From assembly GCA_964389475.1 (NCBI GenBank), contig CAYMFD010000014.1, positions 1 through 53,600 of the forward strand: a DNA stretch of 53,600 nucleotides, in the 5' to 3' direction. The notes under the pieces are model-generated. The model had not been told where the DNA came from. It saw only the letters and a list, made by a program, of their open reading frames with translations, and made no database searches. This DNA comes from CAYMFD01 sp964389475 (GTDB lineage: Bacteria; Bacteroidota; Bacteroidia; Chitinophagales; Saprospiraceae). Made by a program: the position numbers and the translations under genes. Below, piece after piece: positions 35,436 to 45,057 of this stretch. Position 1 is the first letter of the stretch. Each line of letters opens with the position of its first letter.

Positions 35436-36239
35436 TTACAGCGAGCTGACATGGAGCATCCGGTCCTCGACATGGTGTACCATATCTGTGTAGCGCTGGT
35501 CGCGCTTGGTGGTTCTGTCTCGCTTGATCGGTAGGTCTACCTTGATATGTTCTACGACTTGACTTGGTTGGGCCTTGAGGATGTAGATGTCGTCACCTAG
35601 GTATACGGCCTCGCTGATGTCGTGTGTGACGAAGATGATCGTCGAGTGAAATCGCTCCCAGATATCGGCCAGCAGGTCCTGCATCTGTAGTCGCGTCTTG
35701 ATATCTAGTGCACCGAACGGCTCGTCCATCAGCAGTATCTCAGGATTGGCGAGTAGGCTGCGAGCGATGGCGACCCGTTGTAGCTGTCCACCTGATAGGG
35801 TAGGGTACTGTGCATACTTGTGCTGGTGGCCGTCTAGGCCTACGAGCTGGATGAGTTCCATGGCCTTTTCGTCTCGTTCCTTCTTGGAGACACCTTTAAA
35901 CCGTAGGGCGAGGCTCACATTATCTAGGACGGTCATCCAGGGTAGGCTGCTATACTGTTGGAAGACCATGCTCACACGATTATCATCACTCACGGGCTTG
36001 CCTTTGATCAGGACGCTACCCTCTGATGGCGTCTGTAGTCCAGCGATATACCGCAGTAGGGTAGACTTACCACTACCGGACATGCCGAGCACCACAGCGA
36101 ACTGGCCCTGCCCGGGCTTGTCCTCTATGATGAGGTTGAGGTCTTTGATGACCCAGTCTTTGCCGCCATTGTAGGTCTGCCCTATGCCGTTAAGCTCTAT
36201 GATATTGCCTAGCTCTGTGTCTTTATGCTTGTACTCCAT
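35436..36239 (-). CDS. ABC transporter ATP-binding protein
   Basis: A 267-residue ATPase of the nitrate/sulfonate/taurine class. Motifs: Walker A GMSGSGKST (about 52-60), Q-loop MVFQQYSSLPWM, signature LSGGQLQRVAIARSLL, Walker B ILLMDEPFGALD and H-loop VTHDISEA. It energises the permease encoded upstream, whose 3' end overlaps this gene by 17 nt. It is the last gene of the three-gene operon. Confidence 0.92.
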   Translation of the reverse strand: MEYKHKDTELGNIIELNGIGQTYNGGKDWVIKDLNLIIEDKPGQGQFAVVLGMSGSGKSTLLRYIAGLQTPSEGSVLIKGKPVSDDNRVSMVFQQYSSLPWMTVLDNVSLALRFKGVSKKERDEKAMELIQLVGLDGHQHKYAQYPTLSGGQLQRVAIARSLLANPEILLMDEPFGALDIKTRLQMQDLLADIWERFHSTIIFVTHDISEAVYLGDDIYILKAQPSQVVEHIKVDLPIKRDRTTKRDQRYTDMVHHVEDRMLHVSSL

Positions 36240-37395
36240 GACCTATTGACCTCTTTTTGACCAGTAATGCTCTCACCTTAAAGGCAATAATACCTAGGCA
36301 TATCGTATGTATAGCCCACTGCGTATCTCCGAATAGGTAGGTCATCGGCTTGATACCACCTAGAAAGGGTACGAACTCATTGATCGCAAATAGTAGGTAG
36401 ATACCAAGGCATATCCAGATGAGGATCCTGATAGCAAAGTCCATCACAGTATCTACCAAAGACACTTCCTTAAGTAATTTCTGGGCCTGGTATTTCTTGT
36501 CTGTCTGATACTTGTGCGGAAAGAACTTGCGGTCGATAAAGGCAAATACTCGATCCTGTAGCACACCTATGAATATGATTAGTATCAAAATGGCAAAGAC
36601 CTTGTCTACTCGCCCCATACGCTGGCCTGCCCGATATATGAGCGAACCCAGACCGCCTTGGTCACCGCTGTTTTCTGCAACGATGATGTAAGTCCATGAG
36701 ATCGCAGTCAGTATTCTTATGTCGTCACTGAGTCTACTGAGCACACTAGGGATGTATACCGCCGTCACAGTCTGCCAGGCATTGGCACCTAGTGTGTAGA
36801 CAGTCTTGAGGTACGTGTCATTGACCTCGTCGATACGCTGCACGATTACGGGCAGCAGATAGATCATGATACCAAAGGCCAGAAAATTGACCTTCATGCC
36901 TGTACCGATCCCGAACCATACGATAAATAGGACCGTCACCGCCGTGAGGGGTATAAATCGTATGCTATCCACCACCTGCTTAAAGGCACCCCTAAATAAG
37001 GGTACTAATCCGATAATAAAGCCGATTGGTAGTGACCACAAGATCGCCTTAAGGTACCCACCCAGATTGAGTCCGATAGATCGGAAAGTATCTTTGACCA
37101 ACTCATTATCTCGGATCAGGTCACCATACGACGTAGCAACTCTCCACGGGTGAGGTAGGCTAGACCTCGGTACTAGTGGTAGGGTTTTGGGATTAGAGAT
37201 ATCCTCTGCTTTCTCAATATTGCCTGCATCGATCTCTGCCTGTATTTGCTCAGGCGTGAGATAGTCCTTGTTGAGCACAAAGGGTGTTGACAGCAATATC
37301 CACAACAGCAAGATCAGACCTATACCTACAGCACTGAGGATGAGTTGTGTCCGCTTGTTGAGTGGTTTTCTGAGTTTGAGCAGATCGGAGGCCAT
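36223..37395 (-). CDS. ABC transporter permease
   Basis: A 390-residue binding-protein-dependent permease. After a first membrane helix (about 17-37) comes an extra extracytoplasmic segment of about 60 residues, then the BPD_transp_1 core with the EAA-like loop (TLGANAWQTVTAVYIPSVLSRL), and two further C-terminal helices with a cytoplasmic linker. This is longer than the usual 250-residue SsuC/TauC permeases. It ends within the ATPase gene and starts 6 nt after the binding-protein gene. Confidence 0.88.
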   Translation of the reverse strand: MASDLLKLRKPLNKRTQLILSAVGIGLILLLWILLSTPFVLNKDYLTPEQIQAEIDAGNIEKAEDISNPKTLPLVPRSSLPHPWRVATSYGDLIRDNELVKDTFRSIGLNLGGYLKAILWSLPIGFIIGLVPLFRGAFKQVVDSIRFIPLTAVTVLFIVWFGIGTGMKVNFLAFGIMIYLLPVIVQRIDEVNDTYLKTVYTLGANAWQTVTAVYIPSVLSRLSDDIRILTAISWTYIIVAENSGDQGGLGSLIYRAGQRMGRVDKVFAILILIIFIGVLQDRVFAFIDRKFFPHKYQTDKKYQAQKLLKEVSLVDTVMDFAIRILIWICLGIYLLFAINEFVPFLGGIKPMTYLFGDTQWAIHTICLGIIAFKVRALLVKKRSIGHGVQA

Positions 37396-37400
37396 ACGTA

Positions 37401-39038
37401 TTACTGTGCCATGATGATTTGAAACTCCGTACGTCTATTCTTGGCTTTGCATTCTGTAGTGGCGTTGCTCTCACAGCCGGGTACTGGCTTGTCTGGGCCG
37501 TTACCGATGATGACAAATCGATTACGATCCATCCCATACTGTTGTTTGAGGTAGCTGGCTACACTTTCTGCACGTTTTTGGCTCAGCGCCATATTGGTAG
37601 CTCGACTACCTGTATTGTCTGTGTTACCCTCGATCCGCACCTTTGTATTGGCAAATGCTTTGGCGACATCAGCGAACTGTATATCGATGATGGTTCTTGC
37701 GTTTTCTGTAAGTGCAGACTGTCCAGTGCTGAAGTTGATACTGATGGGCTTGACTGCAATGGCTGGTGCTGTCCTATCGGCCGAGGTAGTCGGCTTAAAG
37801 ACAGGTGCAGACTCTGCTCTATACTTGTTGCCCTTCAGGTTAGCGTCTGCCGCCTGGATGGCACCGGTGTATATAACTGACCTAAACGATGGCGCTACCT
37901 TGTCCGCATCGCCTGTCTCGACGAACTTACGTGACATCTTACCATATAGGTCGTTACCCTTCTGGCCCTTGTAGCTAGGGTTAAGCCCGAAGAAATTCAT
38001 GTTGTCACCATGGCTGGTCCAGTGTACATTGGCCATCATACCCTTGGCATCTACAGGAGATATACCATTGAGTTCGGCGAGGTACTTAGCAGCCTTGTCT
38101 TGATTACTAGGGTTAGCCTCTAGTTCAGCAACGGCCTTCATCCATCCCTCGTAGAAGGCGTTGATCTTATTTTTATTCTTGCGTATGTAGTCGTCACTCG
38201 CGAAGAAGATATCGGCGATGATATTGCTCTGCTCCTTGGTCGTCAGCAGGATCTTTGAGCCAGGTACATCTCTAGTCGCTAGTACGTCATCTGGGCTCCA
38301 TACGACCGCAGCATCCACATCATCTGATCGGAATAGTTCGGCCGCCTTTAGATTATCCGCTGTCTTGATCACCTTGACATCGCTGTACTTGAGACCGGCT
38401 GCCTCCAGAGAGGTAATAAGTAGCGTCTGTGCTGGCGACGGTACCGCTACGGCGATCGTCTTGCCCTTGAGGTCATTGATATTATTGATACCTCTCTTTA
38501 CGATGATAGCATCACCACCTCTACTCCAGTCACACTGCATAAATGCCTTGGGGCCGAAGCTATTGATATCGTCTGGTGCTGTGTACAGTGGGAAGGCATC
38601 CATCGTCTGTACGAGTACGTCGTACTCCCCCGCCGTCCATGCATTGAGGGCATTGATGAGGTCATTCTCCACCTTAAAGTCTACTTTGACACCATAGTCT
38701 TTGTAAAATCGAGATCGCGTATTGGCTACAGCACCTTCGTTAAAGTATAGGCCTGGCGCATATCCACCCCATGTTACGAGCTGTACCCGTAGCACATCGT
38801 CATCTGCTGCCCGAGATCCACTAGTAGCGGCTCCTCCAGTGTTAGATGATGAGCTGCCATTTGATGCTGTTGTATTATTATCTTGAGCTGCGGCCGCTTC
38901 TTGCTTAGCCGCTTCGGCTTGCTCTTTTAAATTCTGACCTACAGAAGTATTATTCAATACCCAGCGACCACCGAGAAAGATGATTGCTAGTATTAATACA
39001 GTGATGACGAACTTCGAAAATCCAGTTAACCTTGCCAT
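37401..39038 (-). CDS. Substrate-binding protein fused to OmpA domain
   Basis: A 545-residue protein of unusual build. Residues about 8-27 are an uncleaved-looking membrane helix, followed by an Ala/Ser/Asn-rich linker (about 35-78). Residues about 80-400 are a type 2 periplasmic binding domain like NMT1/SsuA (INDLKGKTIAVAVPSPAQTL, LFRSDDVDAAVVWSPDD). Residues about 425-545 are an OmpA/MotB peptidoglycan-binding domain (INFSTGQSALTENA, GNTDNTGSRATNMALSQKRA, KNRRTEFQI). The binding protein thus appears tied to both the inner membrane and the cell wall. Ligand unknown. First gene of the ABC operon. Confidence 0.88.
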   Translation of the reverse strand: MARLTGFSKFVITVLILAIIFLGGRWVLNNTSVGQNLKEQAEAAKQEAAAAQDNNTTASNGSSSSNTGGAATSGSRAADDDVLRVQLVTWGGYAPGLYFNEGAVANTRSRFYKDYGVKVDFKVENDLINALNAWTAGEYDVLVQTMDAFPLYTAPDDINSFGPKAFMQCDWSRGGDAIIVKRGINNINDLKGKTIAVAVPSPAQTLLITSLEAAGLKYSDVKVIKTADNLKAAELFRSDDVDAAVVWSPDDVLATRDVPGSKILLTTKEQSNIIADIFFASDDYIRKNKNKINAFYEGWMKAVAELEANPSNQDKAAKYLAELNGISPVDAKGMMANVHWTSHGDNMNFFGLNPSYKGQKGNDLYGKMSRKFVETGDADKVAPSFRSVIYTGAIQAADANLKGNKYRAESAPVFKPTTSADRTAPAIAVKPISINFSTGQSALTENARTIIDIQFADVAKAFANTKVRIEGNTDNTGSRATNMALSQKRAESVASYLKQQYGMDRNRFVIIGNGPDKPVPGCESNATTECKAKNRRTEFQIIMAQ

Positions 39039-39101
39039 AATATGAAGTGAGATTTAGTACTTGTTTATAACACCCAAGTCTGCGTGACAGATAAGGAAAT
39101 A

Positions 39102-39109
39102 CAAAGGTA
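39102..39109 (-). promoter_or_regulatory. TAnnTTTG -7 element of the ABC operon
   Basis: TACCTTTG on the minus strand matches the consensus exactly, with a leader of about 60 nt to the ATG at 39038. Confidence 0.6.
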
Positions 39110-39372
39110 GCAATAACATGACGGACCCGAGGTGTTATGGCCATGATGGTCCAGCTTGTAGATTCTCGTCTGTACCACGACCTTTAACCTATATTTACTA
39201 GTGATCTTTATTGTGTGATAAACATCTGATAATCAAATGACTGAGTGACAGTCTAGGTGTAGCGCCACTCAATTGATCTAGTATATAGTCATCGTTGCGT
39301 ATAATCAATAGCGCTTACAATTACGTTATATGAGGGCTTGACACATCTGTCAGGTAGTAAAGTAGACTAGTG

Positions 39373-39534
39373 ATGCCAGCACAAAAAATCAAAATTCTTG
39401 AGACGAAGCCCTACGGATACATAGTCAGAAACCTCACTACCAAGATGAAGCAAATAGTACCCAAAGACCTTCTCCTCAATCGTATGAAGTGGGGCCTTTA
39501 TGAAATAATCAATCCCACGATGCTGGCCATCTAA
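39373..39534 (+). CDS. Candidate small protein, 53 residues
   Basis: An ATG-initiated frame encodes MPAQKIKILETKPYGYIVRN, continuing with LTTKMKQIVPKDLLLNRMKW and ending NPTMLAI. The composition is that of a normal folded, basic protein and the codon use resembles its neighbours, unlike the random short frames elsewhere in non-coding DNA. I do not recognise the family. It stands alone in a 660-nt intergenic region. Confidence 0.5.
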   Translation: MPAQKIKILETKPYGYIVRNLTTKMKQIVPKDLLLNRMKWGLYEIINPTMLAI

Positions 39535-39698
39535 GTCTACTACAATGAGTCATCTTGGGGTCGCATTGCTCATATGATCAGTTATCTCGGACCTAGTCAC
39601 TTGACTCGTACGAACATATCTCATACTTTTAAGGTTTACCTAGTATCTTTTCTCCCTGATAAAGACGAAATTTGTAAGTCTTGACAGCAAAGAACGCT

Positions 39699-42600
39699 AT
39701 GCCACAATCCTCTAACTACGATCTACTGATAAGCAAGCTTGATCAGTTTATTCGTAAGTACTATCTCAACAGCTTACTCAGAGGGATCCTCTACACGGTT
39801 GCAGTTGTGGTAGGACTCTTTCTAGTGTTTAGCGTACTAGAGTACTTTCTATATTTTAATAAAGGCATTAGGAAGACGATCTTCTTTGGATTCCTGGCCA
39901 TCACAGCCGGGGCACTAGCCTATTGGGTGATACAACCACTGATCAAGTACTTTGCGATCGGTAAGGTGATCAGTCATGAGCAAGCGGCACAGATTATAGG
40001 TAGTCACTTCACGGATGTGAAAGACAAGCTCCTCAATGTCCTGCAACTACAGAAGCAGAGCCAAGCACAGCAGTCGGACTTACTATTTGCCAGTATCGAG
40101 CAGAAGACAGAGAAGATCAAACTAGTGCCTTTTAAGTCTGCCATCGATCTAGGTAGTAACAAGCGGTACCTGCCATATGCCTTACCACCTCTCCTGGTAT
40201 TAGTTGCCTTAATCTTTATGGCGCCTAGCGTTATCAAGGATAGTACCTACCGATTTGTCAATAATGATGAAGACTTTGAGCGAGCAGCGCCTTTTTCGCT
40301 TTCTATAGATCAGAGCGAGTTGAGTGCTATACAGAACTCTGACTTTGTGCTTAACGTGACCGCGGAGGGTAGCGTTATTCCTGAGGAGGTCTTTATCGAG
40401 GTTAATGATTTTCAATATCGCCTGCAGGCAGATGCAGCGGGGGAGTTTAGCTACATCTTTCGCAATGTACAGGCCGATACTGATTTTAGGATCTTCAGTG
40501 GTAGAGTGAGTGGTCCAGAGCAGACCCTAGAGGTGATCGCAAAGCCTAGCCTTGCAGATATGGTGGTACGTCTCGACTACCCATCGTACGTTGGTCGTAA
40601 GGATGAGGCTGTCAGCAATATGGGCGACCTATCTGTACCAGAGGGCACCAAGGTGTCCTGGGCATTTACGGCTGACCACACGGATGATATCAGCCTACGA
40701 TTTGGGAGAGGTGACCTACTGCCAGCGGAGCGACGTGGTGATCGAGCTTTCGACTACAGTCGTAGAGTACGTAATGACCTCTTGTACAAGCTATATATCA
40801 GCAATGATCGCATACCTGTGCCCGACTCCATATCATATGCCATCAATGTGGCCAAGGATCAGCACCCTACTATCAAGGTCGAGCAGTTCGTCGATAGTCT
40901 AGAGACGGATGTACTTTACTTTGTAGGTCAGGCTAGTGACGACTACGGGCTATCTGCCTTATCGTTTAATTATACGATCACTGGTGAGCGGGGCAATATC
41001 AAGAAGTCAGAGAGTGTCAAGGTCATGGAGACGGCAGGACGCGAGACACAGTACGATTATGTGCTAGACCTCGTAGAGCTGGACCTCCAGCCAGGAGACC
41101 AGCTGACCTACTTCTTTAGAGTATTCGATAATGATGCTGTGAATGGTAGAAAGTCGGCCGAGACCAGCACTCAGCAGTTGAGAAAGCAGACGATCGAAGA
41201 ATTTGAAGAAGCCGAAGATCAAACAGAAGAAGAGATTAAGGATAGTCTGAAAGAGGCGAAAGATGACCTCAAGAAGATGCAAGAGAACTTCCGTAAGATG
41301 CGGGAGAAGATGCTGCAAGAGAAAGAGCTAGACTGGCAGGATAAGGAAGACTTGCAGAAACTACTCGATGAGCAGAAAGAACTCCAGGAGAAGATGGAGG
41401 AGGCCAAGAAGAAGTTCGAGGAGTCACTAGAGAAGCAAGAAGAGTTTAATGAACAGAAAGAGGAGATACTAGAAAAGCAGGAGAAGCTCCAGCAGATGTT
41501 TGAGGAAGCTGTCGATCCAGAGACCAAAGAGTTGATGGAGAAGATCGAAGAGATGATGCAGGAGCTCAACAAAGACCAGGCTCTGGAGATGATGGAGCAG
41601 ATGGAGATGGACGATGAGCAGATGGAGATGGAGATGGATCGCCTGCTCGAGCTCTACAAAAATCTAGAGGTAGAGAAGGAGATGAAAGAGCAGATGGAAG
41701 AGCTCGAGAAACTCGCCGAAGAACAAGAAAAGCTAGCCGAAGAAACAGAAAATAAGGAGGAGCCAACACCTGAAGATAAGGAGAAGCAAGAGGAGCTGAC
41801 CGAGGAGTTTGAGAAGCTCAAGGAGGAGATGAAGGAGACGCAGGAGAAAAACGAAGAGCTCGAGCGACCTAAAGAGACCCCTTCAGATAGTGAAGAGCAG
41901 ATGGACGATATCCAGGAGGATATGGAGCAGAGCCAGGAGGAGATGGAGCAGCAAGATAGCCAGGGGGCTAGCAAGAGCCAGAAGTCTGCCGCACAGAAGA
42001 TGCAGAAGATGGCAGGCGCTATGAAGGCATCTATGGAAGGCGGCGAGCAGGAGCAGGCAGAGGAAGATATCAAGGCCGTAAGACAGCTACTTGAAAACCT
42101 AGTCGATATGTCCTTTGACCAAGAAGATCTAATCAACGATATAGGTGCTACTAAGCCGACAACACCGCGCTACGTCGACCTTATACAAGAGCAGTTTAGA
42201 CTTAAGAATGACTTCGTAATGATCGAGGATAGCCTCGTAGCTCTCGCTAAGCGTAATGACAAGATCCAGACCTTTGTCCTAGATAAGGTTGCTGAGGTCA
42301 AGACGGATATCAATGAGAGTATAGACCTGCTCGAAGAAAGACAGACACCACAAGGGATATCTAGCCAACGGTCAACCATGACGAATGTCAACGACCTCGC
42401 CCTCATGCTCAATGAGAGCTTGCAAAATATGCAACAGTCTATGGCCTCAGGTATGCCAGGTAGCCAGATGTGCAATAAGCCAGGTGGCAAGGGGCAAGGT
42501 AAGTCGGGCAAGGTCCCGATGGATAAGATATCAGATGGCCAGCAAGGAGTGGGCGAGTCGCTCAACAAGATGATGGGCAACAAAGAGGGTGGCAAAGGCA

Positions 42601-43028
42601 ACTCCAGTAAGGACTTCGCCAAGGCTGCAGCCAAGCAGGCCGCTATGCGTAAGGCCCTAGAGGAGATGGCTCAGCAAAAAGGTGAGCAAGGGCAGAATAC
42701 CAAGGAGCTCCAAGAAATAATCGATCAGATGAATAAGATCGAAGAAGACCTGGTCAATAAGCGCCTCGATGGCGAACTGCTCAAGCGTCAGCAGGAGATC
42801 AAAACCAGGTTGCTAGAAGCCGAAAAGGCTGAGCGACAACGCGAGTGGGACAACAAGCGTAAGGCCGAAGTGGGCCAGGATCAAAAGCGAGAATTACCAC
42901 CAAGCCTCAAAGCATATCTCAAAAAACGAGAGGCAGAAGTGGAACTATATAAGACCATATCACCCTCATTACGACCGTATTACAAATATCTGGTCGATGA
43001 GTACTTTAGAGAATTAAAGCGCAACTAG
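39699..43028 (+). CDS. DUF4175 family membrane/coiled-coil protein
   Basis: A 1109-residue protein of the DUF4175 family. Two membrane helices lie near the N-terminus (about 28-50 and 58-80) and a third at about 155-172, followed by an extracytoplasmic strand-rich region (about 190-490). A very long, highly charged Glu/Lys/Gln/Met coiled coil spans about 500-830, and a Gly/Lys/Met-rich part follows. Function is unknown. The usual neighbours in Bacteroidota are the ATPase and ybeY found here. An in-frame TTG at 39681 is possible, but the ATG at 39699 (MPQSSNYDLL) fits better. Confidence 0.88.
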   Translation: MPQSSNYDLLISKLDQFIRKYYLNSLLRGILYTVAVVVGLFLVFSVLEYFLYFNKGIRKTIFFGFLAITAGALAYWVIQPLIKYFAIGKVISHEQAAQIIGSHFTDVKDKLLNVLQLQKQSQAQQSDLLFASIEQKTEKIKLVPFKSAIDLGSNKRYLPYALPPLLVLVALIFMAPSVIKDSTYRFVNNDEDFERAAPFSLSIDQSELSAIQNSDFVLNVTAEGSVIPEEVFIEVNDFQYRLQADAAGEFSYIFRNVQADTDFRIFSGRVSGPEQTLEVIAKPSLADMVVRLDYPSYVGRKDEAVSNMGDLSVPEGTKVSWAFTADHTDDISLRFGRGDLLPAERRGDRAFDYSRRVRNDLLYKLYISNDRIPVPDSISYAINVAKDQHPTIKVEQFVDSLETDVLYFVGQASDDYGLSALSFNYTITGERGNIKKSESVKVMETAGRETQYDYVLDLVELDLQPGDQLTYFFRVFDNDAVNGRKSAETSTQQLRKQTIEEFEEAEDQTEEEIKDSLKEAKDDLKKMQENFRKMREKMLQEKELDWQDKEDLQKLLDEQKELQEKMEEAKKKFEESLEKQEEFNEQKEEILEKQEKLQQMFEEAVDPETKELMEKIEEMMQELNKDQALEMMEQMEMDDEQMEMEMDRLLELYKNLEVEKEMKEQMEELEKLAEEQEKLAEETENKEEPTPEDKEKQEELTEEFEKLKEEMKETQEKNEELERPKETPSDSEEQMDDIQEDMEQSQEEMEQQDSQGASKSQKSAAQKMQKMAGAMKASMEGGEQEQAEEDIKAVRQLLENLVDMSFDQEDLINDIGATKPTTPRYVDLIQEQFRLKNDFVMIEDSLVALAKRNDKIQTFVLDKVAEVKTDINESIDLLEERQTPQGISSQRSTMTNVNDLALMLNESLQNMQQSMASGMPGSQMCNKPGGKGQGKSGKVPMDKISDGQQGVGESLNKMMGNKEGGKGNSSKDFAKAAAKQAAMRKALEEMAQQKGEQGQNTKELQEIIDQMNKIEEDLVNKRLDGELLKRQQEIKTRLLEAEKAERQREWDNKRKAEVGQDQKRELPPSLKAYLKKREAEVELYKTISPSLRPYYKYLVDEYFRELKRN

Positions 43029-43059
43029 GTAGGCTGGTACCTTTTTTGAAGATAGACGT

Positions 43060-43473
43060 ATGACTGACTACAAGCATCTCAATATGTTACGCATCCCATC
43101 TGAACCATCACAGATAGCCAGAGTAGAGACCTACGTACAGGAGGTATCGGACGTTTATGGCATCTGCGAATCTCGCTACGCCGACGTCCTCATATCGCTG
43201 ACCGAGGCTGTTAATAATGCCATCATCCATGGCAATAAGCGCAATCGTCAGAAAGAAGTAGTCGTCCTACTCGATAAGCGAGCAGAGGGCCTAACCTTCC
43301 GAGTATGCGACGAGGGATCAGGTTTTGATGTGAATAGTATATCTGACCCTACCGTAGGAGCTACCGTAGACTGCTGTGGCGGCCGTGGTGTCTACATCAT
43401 CCACCACCTGGCGGATGAGGTGCACTTCGTCAATGGCGGGAGCACGGTCGAGATATTCTTTGACTGTCTCTAG
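43060..43473 (+). CDS. Anti-sigma-factor-like ATPase (RsbW type)
   Basis: A 137-residue single-domain GHKL ATPase. The N box is LTEAVNNAIIHGNKRN (about 47-62), the G1 box CDEGSGFDV and the G2 box GGRGVYIIHHLADEV. Such proteins bind ATP and a partner switch protein or sigma factor, as RsbW and SpoIIAB do. No anti-anti-sigma gene is adjacent. Its stop is immediately followed by the ybeY ATG. Confidence 0.85.
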   Translation: MTDYKHLNMLRIPSEPSQIARVETYVQEVSDVYGICESRYADVLISLTEAVNNAIIHGNKRNRQKEVVVLLDKRAEGLTFRVCDEGSGFDVNSISDPTVGATVDCCGGRGVYIIHHLADEVHFVNGGSTVEIFFDCL

Positions 43474-43926
43474 ATGTCTAGTGATGCTCAAGCACAGATT
43501 TCATTCTTTGTAGAGGGGCAGATTGAGGCCTCTCCCTTACAAGATGTATCAAGGGTCGAGCGGTGGTTAACTACTCTAGCGACACGTCGTGACGCAGAGA
43601 TCCTCGCACTTACCTTTATACTAGCAGACGACGACTACATCCTCAATATCAATCGGGACTACCTAGACCATGACTTTTATACGGACATCATCACATTTCC
43701 TTATCGGCAGGGAGAGGTGCTAGAGGCGGATATATTTATAAGTATCGACCGGGTCAAAGACAATGCCACCCAGCAAGGAGAGCCCTACCTGCGAGAGTTG
43801 CGTCGGGTGATTGCTCATGGTGTCCTCCACCTGCTAGGCTATAGGGATAAGACCAGCGAAGAACAGAAAGCGATGCGTATGGCTGAGGAGGCCGCCCTGA
43901 CATTGTATGATGAGCTGGAGGCATAG
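43474..43926 (+). CDS. ybeY: Endoribonuclease YbeY
   Basis: A 150-residue metal-dependent RNase that processes the 3' end of 16S rRNA and takes part in ribosome quality control. The metal site is IAHGVLHLLGYRDKTSEE (about 114-131): two His as in E. coli, while the third position (GYDH in E. coli) is Asp here, a pattern I believe is common in Bacteroidota. It abuts the ATPase gene on one side and hemW on the other. Confidence 0.9.
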   Translation: MSSDAQAQISFFVEGQIEASPLQDVSRVERWLTTLATRRDAEILALTFILADDDYILNINRDYLDHDFYTDIITFPYRQGEVLEADIFISIDRVKDNATQQGEPYLRELRRVIAHGVLHLLGYRDKTSEEQKAMRMAEEAALTLYDELEA

Positions 43927-45057
43927 ATGGCGGGCATATACATACATGTACCCTTCTGCAAACAGGCTTGCCACTACTGCAACTTTCACTTCAGCACTAG
44001 TCTACGACATAGAGACGTGATGGCAGCTGCCCTCGTCAAGGAGGTGGCACTGACCAAGGGCTACCTGCAGACGGATCATATCGATAGTATATACCTAGGC
44101 GGAGGGACTCCCTCACTGCTCAAGGCCGAGGAGATCGATAAGATCTTCGATGCGCTGCGAGAGCACTATACCTGGGACGCTACAGTCGAGATAACTCTAG
44201 AGGCTAACCCGGATGATATCTCACCACAGCGACTAGAGGAGTGGTTAGAGGCTGGTATTACCCGACTAAGTGTAGGTATCCAGTCCTTTCACGACATCGA
44301 TCTCAAGGCTATGAATCGGGCCCACAATGCCCAGGAGGCAGCCACTTGTTTGCAGGTCGCTAGGGCCGCGGGCTTTAATGACTTTAGCATAGACCTCATC
44401 TACGGTGCTCATACGACGACCGATGATATGTGGCATAGCACGGTAGACCAGGCACTGGCGCTGGACGTGGATCATATAAGTGCTTACTGCCTCACTGTCG
44501 AGGAGGGCACAGCCCTGGCAGCCATGGTCAAGCGTGGTACGATCGCAGGTGTCGATGATGTCAAGGCAGAGCGACAGTTCTACCACCTGATCGACCAGCT
44601 GTCGGACGGAGGGTTTGAGCATTACGAGATCAGTAATTTCGCTCGTTGCCAGCGTTACGCTGTACACAATACCTCATACTGGACAGGTAAGCCTTATTTG
44701 GGTATCGGGCCATCTGCACACAGCTACGATGGCCACGATAGACGATTTAATATCGCCAATAATGCCCACTACCTAGCGGCAATAGATCAGGATCAGGTAC
44801 CCTTCTCGATGGATGTGTTATCTCCCGCTGACCGCTACCACGACTACTTACTCACGAGTATAAGGACGATGTGGGGAGTTTCCCTGCAGATCCTACAAAA
44901 TCAGCACGGACAGTACTACGACCACTTCGCGCATCAAGCGCAGCCCTTACTAACAGCAGGACAACTGATACAAGAGGGTAGTCATGTAAGACTACACCGA
45001 GATGCAAGATTTACGGCAGATAAGATTACAATAGATTTGATGGTAAGTGGGGACTAA
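43927..45057 (+). CDS. hemW: Heme chaperone HemW
   Basis: A 376-residue radical SAM protein. The iron-sulfur motif is FCKQACHYCNFHFS (CxxxCxxC, about 9-22); later are YLGGGTPSLL, ITLEANPDDI and RLSVGIQSF. HemW inserts heme into target proteins and resembles coproporphyrinogen oxidase HemN, but the short N-terminus without HemN-specific residues favours HemW. It begins directly after the ybeY stop, and its last 4 nt overlap the convergent clpS gene. Confidence 0.9.
   Translation: MAGIYIHVPFCKQACHYCNFHFSTSLRHRDVMAAALVKEVALTKGYLQTDHIDSIYLGGGTPSLLKAEEIDKIFDALREHYTWDATVEITLEANPDDISPQRLEEWLEAGITRLSVGIQSFHDIDLKAMNRAHNAQEAATCLQVARAAGFNDFSIDLIYGAHTTTDDMWHSTVDQALALDVDHISAYCLTVEEGTALAAMVKRGTIAGVDDVKAERQFYHLIDQLSDGGFEHYEISNFARCQRYAVHNTSYWTGKPYLGIGPSAHSYDGHDRRFNIANNAHYLAAIDQDQVPFSMDVLSPADRYHDYLLTSIRTMWGVSLQILQNQHGQYYDHFAHQAQPLLTAGQLIQEGSHVRLHRDARFTADKITIDLMVSGD

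Larger units (their letters stand above)
39039..39698. other. Long divergent intergenic region
   Basis: It holds the promoter of the ABC operon, a candidate small gene (39373-39534), and otherwise nothing recognisable. Confidence 0.6.

Noticed and set aside
41219..42634. Several Ser-rich open frames on the minus strand opposite the DUF4175 gene
   Set aside because: They are antisense readings of Glu/Lys codons in the coiled coil.
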